From Thermoplasmata archaeon (lineage in GTDB: Archaea > Thermoplasmatota > Thermoplasmata > Thermoplasmatales > Thermoplasmataceae), in contig JAJZOK010000151.1 of the NCBI GenBank assembly GCA_021811525.1, positions 6,294 to 70,293 on the forward strand: DNA of 64,000 nt. Direction: 5' to 3'. Below the pieces are notes generated by a model, which saw only the letters and a list, made by a program, of their open reading frames with translations, did not search any database and was not told the origin of the DNA. Shown piece after piece: positions 51,150-58,460 of the stretch (position 1 is the stretch's first letter; each line of letters begins with the position of its first letter). Made by a program: the position numbers and the translations under genes.

Positions 51150-52367
51150 TTATCTTGTTCCCCAGCTGTTCCCCTTCCAGAAAGTGAGGAGCCCATAGAT
51201 GCTTGTCACAAACAGCACACCCAGTGCAAGTGCACCATATGCTATTGTTTTGAGCCTTTCGCCGCTCATTCTCTGCACCACCGCCCCAAGGAATATAGCT
51301 GAGCCGCCCAGGTTCATAAGTGCAACTGCGACCCTGATGAATAGATGAGACCCTAATGTGTTCAGGTCCCCAAATAATGCGAAAGCAAAGATATCTCCAG
51401 CTTGGAAAGATGCATGATTGAAGAGGAAGAATGAATACAGCTTGAAAATTCCTATTCCCAGCGCAATGAACGGAAGAGCGAAAGTGTAGACCATTTCCAG
51501 AGTATAGAAACCTCCTGCCTTGATTATGGTGCCTTCCCGGAGCTCCCTGCCAAACCTGATCCAGTTGGAACGTGACCATCTGAGGTTCTGCCTGAAGAAC
51601 TTTTTCACGTTTTCCTGAGGATAGCATTGTACCTTTGTGGTGTAATCCTTCACTGCCTTGTACCCGTTCTTGATTATGTATCCTGTCATCTGCCAGTCAT
51701 CACCAAGCGGTGATGACTTCCCCATGATTGAGAAATCTGAGAATTCCTTTGACATTATGAAGGGCCGGATTATGTCAGTCCTGTACATAACGCAGGCACC
51801 GTCAAGGTTCATTACATTCCCATGGGCAGACATGGCCCTGAAAATGACTTCCCTGGACCTCTCAACGAACTCCGATGCATATGAAAGGGGATCTCCTGTC
51901 TTTTTAATTGTGAGATTGGCCCCCACTCCGCCCACATTGTTTACGAAATGGGACATCATGCTTGAAACCGCATTCTCAGGGAGTATGGTATCGCTGTCCA
52001 TGAACATGACATATTCCGTGCTAAGGTAGCCCATTGCCAGTGCAAGTGCCTTTTTCTTCCCCTGCCTGGATTTCTGGTGCACGAAGAGCCCACCCCTTGT
52101 TTCCGTTATTGCCTTATATGGTTCATAACTGGAGTCACCAACAACGACGAAGCTGCAGCCCTGCCTTGAAACAGAGTCAATTGCTTCTGTGAAGATATTC
52201 TCCTTTTCATTGTAAACTGGAATTACAATTGTGGCTTTATTTGGATCCACCAATGAATAGTCAGTCTGAGAGATGTATCTCATTGAACTGTACGAATTTA
52301 TCAGATAATAAAAAACGGTTGCCAGGGTCAGAAGACCAATGGCAAAGTAAACCTCTCTTACCAGCAA
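51150..52367 (-). CDS. Membrane-embedded GT2 glycosyltransferase, processive type
   Basis: The protein has 405 residues: one N-terminal helix (about 5-25), a cytosolic GT-A domain, then about four C-terminal helices. Catalytic elements of the cellulose/hyaluronan synthase-like GT2 group are visible: IPVYNEKEN, FMDSDT (DxD), PLGDDWQ (catalytic Asp region) and QNLRWSRS (QxxRW). Such enzymes polymerise and export polysaccharide. In an organism without a wall this may make a glycocalyx or a glycolipid head group. The start is a TTG about 28 bases after TATA-like TTTTTAATAC (leaderless). The next gene, divergent, is an NAD-sugar epimerase. Confidence 0.85.
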   Translation of the reverse strand: MLVREVYFAIGLLTLATVFYYLINSYSSMRYISQTDYSLVDPNKATIVIPVYNEKENIFTEAIDSVSRQGCSFVVVGDSSYEPYKAITETRGGLFVHQKSRQGKKKALALAMGYLSTEYVMFMDSDTILPENAVSSMMSHFVNNVGGVGANLTIKKTGDPLSYASEFVERSREVIFRAMSAHGNVMNLDGACVMYRTDIIRPFIMSKEFSDFSIMGKSSPLGDDWQMTGYIIKNGYKAVKDYTTKVQCYPQENVKKFFRQNLRWSRSNWIRFGRELREGTIIKAGGFYTLEMVYTFALPFIALGIGIFKLYSFFLFNHASFQAGDIFAFALFGDLNTLGSHLFIRVAVALMNLGGSAIFLGAVVQRMSGERLKTIAYGALALGVLFVTSIYGLLTFWKGNSWGTR

Positions 52368-52473
52368 TCTGGAGTTTTATTTTTCGTGGGTATTAAAAAT
52401 TATTGGTTCAATAATGCATTCATGAGCGAAAAAATAACGATATTTAGAATAACTCCTGAACAATTGTCAACCC

Positions 52474-53256
52474 ATGAAGATTCTTGTAACAGGACACAAA
52501 GGTTTCATTGGCGCCATTATTTATTCCAATTTCAGGAAGAAATACCAAGAAGTGGACGGAATTGATGCTGGGGACCAAATTCCCGACAAGAAATATGATT
52601 ATATCATTCACCTTGGCGCGAGAACCCTGATCAGGCTTTCCAAGGATAAGCCGTATGAATATTTTCAGGACAACCTTGATCTTTCAATGAGGATACTCGA
52701 GCTGGCAAGGAAACACGATTCAATAGTTGTTTACCCCACATCTGGATCTGAAAGCGAAGCCACCAACCCATATTCACTGGCAAAAAAGCAGGTGGTTGAA
52801 TGGATAGAGCTTTACCACAACCTATACGGCCTCAGAAGGCACGTACTGAAATTCTACAACATATATGGCCCAACCAGCAGGAAGGGGGCAGTATACCTGT
52901 TCTGCAATGCTGCACTTAAAGGTGAGCCAGTAACTGTGTATGGTGACGGAAACCATGTAAGGGACTTTATTCATGTCAATGACGTTTCGCGATGCATAGA
53001 TCTCATCCTTGATGGTAAAGTACAGGAGGGCCATCACGAAATCGGCACTGGAAAAGGAACTTCTGTCAATGGCCTCATAGAAATAGTTGAAAATGCCACA
53101 GGAGTAAAACTGGAAGTTGCCCACAGGGAATATATCCTTCCCGAGGCAGAAGCACTTTATGCTAAGAAACCACTGCTGAAAGAAACGATTCCAATTGAAG
53201 ATGGGGTAAAAGAGGTATTGGAGGAATTGAAGAAAGAGAGATCAGGCTCTCTTTAA
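52474..53256 (+). CDS. NAD-dependent sugar epimerase/dehydratase (extended SDR)
   Basis: This 260-residue protein has the NAD motif TGHKGFIG (about 6-13), HLGART (about 46), a Ser in YPTSGSES and Tyr-x3-Lys in YSLAKKQ (about 99-103), plus RDFIHVNDV typical of UDP-glucose 4-epimerase relatives. It is shorter than most (about 310). The product is probably a nucleotide sugar. The divergent glycosyltransferase is a likely user. TATA-like GATATTTAGAATAA lies about 30 bases before the ATG. It overlaps the convergent acyl-CoA synthetase by 15 bases. Confidence 0.88.
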   Translation: MKILVTGHKGFIGAIIYSNFRKKYQEVDGIDAGDQIPDKKYDYIIHLGARTLIRLSKDKPYEYFQDNLDLSMRILELARKHDSIVVYPTSGSESEATNPYSLAKKQVVEWIELYHNLYGLRRHVLKFYNIYGPTSRKGAVYLFCNAALKGEPVTVYGDGNHVRDFIHVNDVSRCIDLILDGKVQEGHHEIGTGKGTSVNGLIEIVENATGVKLEVAHREYILPEAEALYAKKPLLKETIPIEDGVKEVLEELKKERSGSL

Positions 53257-54843
53257 CTTCTCCCTCAGTACTTTCTTGTCGATTTTCCCGGTGCTGGTTT
53301 TCTCAAAGCTGTCAATTGGGATGTACTCGTCTGGAAGCCAGAATTTTGCAACCCTGCCTGCAGAAACGAACTGCTCCAGGTGAGCCCTTAGCTTGTCATG
53401 GTCAAGGCTGTTGGCCCCCGAAATGAATGCAACTGGCCTCTCGCCCCACTTGTCATGGGCTCTTCCAACCACAGCCACTTCACCAATGCCCGGGAATGTG
53501 CTGATTAGGTCTTCCAGAATTACTGTCGGAATGAACTCTCCTCCTGACTTTACTGCATCCTTCTCCCTGTCCACGATGGAAATGTACCCATGTGAATCAA
53601 CAACTGCAAGGTCTCCTGTATGCATCCAGCCATCGATCCAGAGTTTCTTTGTGTTGCTTTCATCCCTAACATAGCTTGATGTGAGCCATGGTGCACGGAC
53701 CACTATCTCGCCGATTGACTTGGAATCCCACGGCACCTCTTTCCTTGAAGAATCTATGACACGCATATCCACTAAAGGAATTGGAATCCCAGTTTTGATC
53801 TCAAATTCTCCCCTTTCTTTTTCGGGGAGCTCGTGAACATACTTGTTATAAGTCGCCAGTGTTAGTATTGGCGCAGTTTCCGACATCCCGTACCCTGCGT
53901 TTACCATGATGTTCATAGACCTTGCCTTATCGGCAAGGCCCTTTGGCAAGGCACCTCCACCGACAGTTACCCTCAGGTTCAGGGATTTGAGGTCATCTCT
54001 GTTTTCGCTGTTCATGAGCATATAAAGGATGGATGGGACCATGAAGCTCACATTGACTTTCTCTTTCTTCATTATCTTGGGTATTTCATTGAAATCATAC
54101 CTGCCTGGGAGGACATACTTCATGCCCTTGAGGATTGCCATGTACGGCATTCCCCAGGAATGCACATGAAACATGGGCACAAGGGGCATGGCCACGTCTG
54201 TGCTCTTGAGGTTGATTGGTTCATCGCCGAGGGCTACTCCCATAGTTAGAGTATGGAGAACGAGTTGCCTGTGGGTGAAGCTGACACCCTTTGGGAGCCC
54301 CGTTGTTCCGGAAGTGTAGAAAATAGTGGCAAGATCATCCTCGTTAAGTATTGGGAGCTGGACCAAATCTGCGCCCTCCCCAAGACTGTGGTAATGGTGT
54401 GAACCGTCCAGCTTAGGTTCCCCATCCGGATGGTCGGAAGACACTATCCAACCCTTTACGAAGTCGAAGAGGCCAATGCTGCCCTCAATCAAGGGGACAA
54501 ACTCATCGCGGATGATCACATACCTGTCATCTGCGTGCTGCATTGTATAGAATATGAGGTCAGGTGGATATCTTATGTTGACCGTGTGCAGTACCCCTCC
54601 AGCCAGTGGAATTGCATAATATGCCTCGAGATACCTGAGAGAATCCCACTCAAGAACCGCCACCTTGTCTCCTTTTTTTATGCCAAGTTTTACCAGTCCC
54701 CTTGCTATTTCATAGACTCTTTGGCGGAACCGTTCATAGGTCACCTCTTCCTTGCCCATGTAAGAAATGATCTGTTTAGGGTTGTTTCTTACCGAAGAAC
54801 TGAAAATCTTGTCGATGGTGAGCTCATATTTGTCCCCAGTCAT
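53242..54843 (-). CDS. Acyl-CoA synthetase (AMP-forming)
   Basis: This 533-residue ANL-superfamily enzyme activates a carboxylic acid with ATP and CoA. Motifs: P-loop IFYTSGTTGLPKGVSF (about 171), VPMFHVHSWGMPY, A5 GYGMSETAPIL (about 318), A7/A8 WMHTGDLAVVDSHGYISIVDREKD, and the catalytic Lys in KTSTGKIDKK near the C-terminus. The pattern resembles medium/long-chain fatty-acid ligases. Archaea lack bacterial-type fatty acid lipids, so branched or exogenous acids are likely substrates. No CoA-dehydrogenases are nearby. Confidence 0.9.
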   Translation of the reverse strand: MTGDKYELTIDKIFSSSVRNNPKQIISYMGKEEVTYERFRQRVYEIARGLVKLGIKKGDKVAVLEWDSLRYLEAYYAIPLAGGVLHTVNIRYPPDLIFYTMQHADDRYVIIRDEFVPLIEGSIGLFDFVKGWIVSSDHPDGEPKLDGSHHYHSLGEGADLVQLPILNEDDLATIFYTSGTTGLPKGVSFTHRQLVLHTLTMGVALGDEPINLKSTDVAMPLVPMFHVHSWGMPYMAILKGMKYVLPGRYDFNEIPKIMKKEKVNVSFMVPSILYMLMNSENRDDLKSLNLRVTVGGGALPKGLADKARSMNIMVNAGYGMSETAPILTLATYNKYVHELPEKERGEFEIKTGIPIPLVDMRVIDSSRKEVPWDSKSIGEIVVRAPWLTSSYVRDESNTKKLWIDGWMHTGDLAVVDSHGYISIVDREKDAVKSGGEFIPTVILEDLISTFPGIGEVAVVGRAHDKWGERPVAFISGANSLDHDKLRAHLEQFVSAGRVAKFWLPDEYIPIDSFEKTSTGKIDKKVLREKLKRA

Positions 54844-54958
54844 TATTATCTAATGAGTATGCCAGAATTCAATTATATTGTTTTCGGAGTTAAAACTCCC
54901 TAAAGGAAATGTACATCTATAATGACTTCCAAGAAAGAAAAATTCAAAGCAACGAGAT

Positions 54959-55942
54959 TTAATCACCCTGAAAAAGAAGATACTGGCTGCTGAATGAGTT
55001 TAACAGAAGATTGCCGCTGAAGGTTACTGAGAAAGATGTGTTGGATGCAGATGCAACAAATGGGCTTCCAGCAAAACTCCAGCCTGGAAGTGCCACCGCA
55101 GTGGCGTAAGGGGCCCTGCTGTTGTTGTACTGGGAAAAGAATGCATAATCCCATGTCTTGGCTAAAGTGCCATTGAACGTATAGTTCAGCGAGTGCAGCG
55201 ACATGTTATTTACCGTGTATACTGCACCGGAGGATGTAACTGATGTTCCGTTTGTGAAATAATCAACAATACTGGTGTTTGCCAGTAGGTTCACAACCTG
55301 TGAGCCAGTAGAGGAGAATATTTCAGAGGAACCTGTTAGTCCCATGGCCGACAAGCTAATGGAGTGCCCTGAAGACCCTCCTGTAATGCCTAAAGGAAGC
55401 GGGCCGAGATTGTCAGCCGGCTGGTTGTTCCCGTATAACTGGAATAGGGAGCCGTCTTCCACCAGGTAATTTATTGCTGTGATATACTGTGTATTGCCAT
55501 TTGAAAGCATGACTCCGGCTATCCTGTAGGACAGATTGACGTAGTTTGAAGTGTGCGTGCCTCCTGTGCCGGTGAGGTTAAGCAGTAGGCTCGCTGTGAT
55601 GGACGCGTTAAAGGCTGCACTAGATGGCAGTATGGAGAGCTGTGTGTCACTGGCCTGGGAGAATATAGAAACACCAGAGATCCCAAGTGGAACAGTTGCA
55701 CTCAGAATTGAACCGGCAGCTATTGATGGTGAATGCAAATCAGAGACCAGGCTTCCCAGTGCTGCCTTATTCAGGGTCTCGTAATGCGTTTCATTGGCAG
55801 TTTCCTGTGCAGGGATATACCATACCATGAAACTGGTGAAAAGTGTTATGAGGACAGCAAATAGGAGAATAGCGCCTATAACTTCCGCTACCGCCTTGTC
55901 TTCCTTTTTATACGGAATGCTGTAAAACCTGCCTCTTTTCAC
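54959..55942 (-). CDS. Archaeal type IV pilin-like exported protein
   Basis: From GTG 55942 the protein has 327 residues: a short basic leader (VKRGRFYSIPYKKED), then KAVAEVIGAILLFAVLITLF, matching the archaeal Pilin_N signature (DKAVSPVIG type) cut by prepilin peptidase before the hydrophobic helix. A Ser/Thr/Asn-rich exported beta-domain of about 270 residues with many sequons follows. TATA-like TTATTAAG lies 28 bases before this GTG. The frame extends to ATG 56074, adding 44 atypical residues, which I reject. The protein is large for a pilin and may be a minor pilin or adhesin exported by the 29.6 kb operon. Confidence 0.75.
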   Translation of the reverse strand: MKRGRFYSIPYKKEDKAVAEVIGAILLFAVLITLFTSFMVWYIPAQETANETHYETLNKAALGSLVSDLHSPSIAAGSILSATVPLGISGVSIFSQASDTQLSILPSSAAFNASITASLLLNLTGTGGTHTSNYVNLSYRIAGVMLSNGNTQYITAINYLVEDGSLFQLYGNNQPADNLGPLPLGITGGSSGHSISLSAMGLTGSSEIFSSTGSQVVNLLANTSIVDYFTNGTSVTSSGAVYTVNNMSLHSLNYTFNGTLAKTWDYAFFSQYNNSRAPYATAVALPGWSFAGSPFVASASNTSFSVTFSGNLLLNSFSSQYLLFQGD

Positions 55943-56042
55943 TCTTGTTTGGTATGAACTGGATGTCTTAATAAGTTTTGGCACGTGGGCTTTGTATTTC
56001 ACTTTACTTGGAACGGGATGCCGGCTTGACCCCCTGAACAGG

Positions 56043-56065
56043 TTTCCCGGGAAAAGTGTTTTTAT
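56043..56065 (+). promoter_or_regulatory. Palindrome and TATA-like box before the 56081 gene
   Basis: TTTCCCGGGAAA (56043-56054) is a perfect palindrome followed at 56059-56065 by TTTTTAT. The spacing suits a transcript start near 56087, close to the start of the downstream gene. Confidence 0.35.
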
Positions 56066-56080
56066 CCTCTCCATATGACC

Positions 56081-56569
56081 ATGCAGTTGTCAATCAAATG
56101 CTTAACAATTCAAGGGAGCGAACTTTCTGGAATCCCTCCCGGAATTGGCCTTGAGGAAATGGAGGGTGAGGAAATCATGATCTGCGACTATGACGCCATC
56201 TTTCGGGGCAAGTTCAACTTCAAGCTATACGATAGGGTAGCAAAGTTCTTCGAACTTATTGTGGTAAATTTCCCCAACAGAATCGAAGACCTCATGGATT
56301 CCCTTATCTCCGGGGCTTACAGCGTTGTGCTAAGCCCTGATGAAGCCCCTGAAACATTGAAGAGGATGCTGGAGGTTTCAGAGAATATAATTCTTCCCTA
56401 CAGGAGCGAGAATCTTGGTTTCTTCCTGAACAATGGGGGGAAGTATATCATATCAGACAGGCAGGTGAATGTAAACTTCAGGAAATGTTACAATGTAGGC
56501 CCTGAATTGAGTGGTGACGCATATGTCAACGTCTCGGATTTTCCAGAAAATCTTTTGCCCTATATATGA
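56081..56569 (+). CDS. Uncharacterised 162-residue soluble protein
   Basis: I do not recognise the family with confidence. The sequence alternates strands and helices (LIVVNFPNRIEDLMDSLISGAYSVVLSP, then MLEVSENIILPYRSENLGFFLNNGG), loosely like half of a HisA/HisF-type TIM barrel, without a phosphate-binding motif. The start is uncertain: ATG 56075, ATG 56081 and TTG 56087 are in frame, and the TATA-like box best fits 56087. The MFS gene follows 50 bases later with its own TATA box. Confidence 0.6.
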   Translation: MQLSIKCLTIQGSELSGIPPGIGLEEMEGEEIMICDYDAIFRGKFNFKLYDRVAKFFELIVVNFPNRIEDLMDSLISGAYSVVLSPDEAPETLKRMLEVSENIILPYRSENLGFFLNNGGKYIISDRQVNVNFRKCYNVGPELSGDAYVNVSDFPENLLPYI

Positions 56570-56621
56570 TTCGAACCTAAAGAATCCCAAGACTTTTATA
56601 GTAAAAATCAGTAAAAGTTAA

Positions 56622-57884
56622 TTGTTGAGTTCCGAAGGGGAAAAATCAGAAAAAATAAGCCCGTTCATATCATCCCTCTCGGTCCTGAATTTTCTTTTTG
56701 CGCTGACAATGAATGTTTTCGGGTACACCATTTTCTATCTCCTTGAAAGGAGTAACATTTCCATTATATACGGAGGCCTCGGAACAAGCATAGGGCAGGT
56801 AATCCTCCTTTTCATTCTGATCCCGCAGGGCAGGCTCATTGACCGGGGGAAGGCATACGGCCTGATGATACTCGGTGCAACGGTATATGGAATAATGATC
56901 ATATTCCTGTTCATTGACTCCCTGGGCATGTTGCTCTATTCAGGGATCCTGATGGCCGCAGGAATCGGAATTGTGCTAGTGTCGCAGAACACCTTCAAAA
57001 CATCGCTTTCTTCATTCATAGGCAAAGCAGTAAGGCTTTCCATAGTGGGAAAGCACTATTCTAGGATAATTCTCATGGAAATGCTCGGCGGGGCAATTGC
57101 AATGTTCACTGTTGCAGCCGCGGTCGTATTCTCAACCTTCCGCATAATTTACCTCATTTCAGGAGTAACGTTGCTTTTTGCCACATTAGCAGCCTTCTTC
57201 ATCCTGTTTCCGGAAAACAGGAAAATGATGGTTGAGGCAGAGAGGAAGACAAAACGACCCGGTTTCATGGAGAGCGCTAGGGCCCTCTCCTCAAGAAAGC
57301 GATTTGTGGCGCCTATTCTTCTTACAAAAATATTCATGGCCATTGGCGTTTACGTTGTATCCTATTTCTTCATTATTAGCGGCCAGAAAATCGATGTAAC
57401 GCCGATTTTCGCCATAATAGCACTTGGAATAGGGTTTGCACTTTCAGTTCCCTTTGGCCTCTATGGGGAGAAATTTGTTGATTCCCACCCATCAATGGGC
57501 AAGGCATATGTTGTCCTCCTTTCACTTCTGGACCTTGGGATGTATTCATTCCTTGCAGGTGCATTTTACTTTTCCCAGCCTTACCTGTTCTACCTTTCCC
57601 TTGGATTCTCCGCCCCTGGCCCAATATTTGTCGCTGGAGGAATGACTTACGAACTGAAGATCATCGGGAAGGAAAACAGGGGGATGTTTGCCGCAATACA
57701 GAGGACCCTTGTGGGAATTACGTTCATCTTGATCGGCATACCATTTGCATATGTCTTTACAATAGATTTCAGGCTAATCTGGTACCTCCTTCTGATACTG
57801 TCAGTTGGAACAGTTGTTTCTTCGCTTCTCATCCCATCGGGAAAATATGTGGCAGAGCATTTTTCCAGCAAAGAATCTACTTAA
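56622..57884 (+). CDS. MFS transporter of unknown substrate
   Basis: This 420-residue protein has about 12 membrane helices and a hydrophilic central loop (about 195-225). The loop after TM2 reads PQGRLIDRGKAYGLM, a weak motif A. A cytosolic N-terminus of about 15 residues precedes TM1. The start is TTG (56622 or 56625), about 27 bases after TATA-like CTTTTATAG (leaderless). No closer family can be assigned by eye. Confidence 0.75.
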   Translation: MLSSEGEKSEKISPFISSLSVLNFLFALTMNVFGYTIFYLLERSNISIIYGGLGTSIGQVILLFILIPQGRLIDRGKAYGLMILGATVYGIMIIFLFIDSLGMLLYSGILMAAGIGIVLVSQNTFKTSLSSFIGKAVRLSIVGKHYSRIILMEMLGGAIAMFTVAAAVVFSTFRIIYLISGVTLLFATLAAFFILFPENRKMMVEAERKTKRPGFMESARALSSRKRFVAPILLTKIFMAIGVYVVSYFFIISGQKIDVTPIFAIIALGIGFALSVPFGLYGEKFVDSHPSMGKAYVVLLSLLDLGMYSFLAGAFYFSQPYLFYLSLGFSAPGPIFVAGGMTYELKIIGKENRGMFAAIQRTLVGITFILIGIPFAYVFTIDFRLIWYLLLILSVGTVVSSLLIPSGKYVAEHFSSKEST

Positions 57885-58065
57885 AGTGGCATCCTTCTGT
57901 AATTAGGAATTTAAAGGGAATTCAATTTTTTCTGGGGCACCCATATAATTATTCGCAGTGATCAAGAAAATCCGGAGTAAAATCTAAACTTCGAGGAACA
58001 TGGCACATAAATTGAAATAGCCCAGACTGCCTGCCAGAAAGAATGGGCCTTGCTTTCAAAAATAT

Positions 58066-58102
58066 GGGCAATTTATTCCTCATTTTTAAAGAGAAATTAC
58101 CC
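58066..58102 (-). terminator. Hairpin 3' of tRNA-Arg
   Basis: On the minus strand GGGTAATTT pairs with AAATTGCCC (58094-58102 with 58066-58074, one G-T pair), followed by ATATTTTTG. It starts about 11 bases after the tRNA end and probably ends its transcript. Confidence 0.4.
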
Positions 58103-58112
58103 ATTTCTGGGA

Positions 58113-58186
58113 CGGGCCCGCTGGGATTCGAACCCAGGTCTCCGGCTTCGAAGGCCATAAGGATATCCTAGCTACCCCACGGGCCC
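58113..58186 (-). tRNA. tRNA-Arg(TCG)
   Basis: The minus strand gives a 74-base cloverleaf. The acceptor stem is GGGCCCG/CGGGCCC with discriminator G, the D stem GGGT/ATCC, the anticodon loop CTTCGAA (anticodon TCG), and the T arm CTGGG-TTCGAAT-CCCAG. The anticodon stem ATGGC/GCCGG has one A-G mismatch at its outer end. There is no intron and no encoded CCA. TTTTAATA about 25 bases upstream is the likely promoter. Confidence 0.93.
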
Positions 58187-58229
58187 CACTTGAAATGGTA
58201 TTGGAATATTAAAATACACCCCCATATGA

Positions 58230-58460
58230 TTAAAGTGTTTTCTGGAATCCTTCTTTCCTGGGGAAGAATAGCTCATTGTCTTTCCTTGATTTTATTACGT
58301 CCATCAGGGTGTAAACTGCCTTTACTTTGCCTTTTTCCACAACCTTGTATGGTGACGAGAAGTTGAAGCAGAGTGTGCATTCCGTGGGAAAACCTGCATG
58401 AAAATAGCACCTGGCATCCTCATAGAACATGCACTGCGCCTGCAATGAGCCTGAAGTCAT
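58230..58460 (-). CDS. Small Cys-rich protein coupled to the STAND ATPase
   Basis: This 76-residue protein has four Cys and one His spaced C-x7-C-x2-H-x6-C-x2-C in the first 31 residues (QCMFYEDARCYFHAGFPTEC, then TLC), likely a metal or Fe-S site. A basic/acidic helical tail with VIKSRKDNELFFPRKEG follows. The ATG at 58460 overlaps the ATPase stop (ATGA), so translation is coupled; the longer frame to 58496 lies inside the ATPase gene. No family recognised. It may sense redox or metal for its partner. Confidence 0.6.
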   Translation of the reverse strand: MTSGSLQAQCMFYEDARCYFHAGFPTECTLCFNFSSPYKVVEKGKVKAVYTLMDVIKSRKDNELFFPRKEGFQKTL

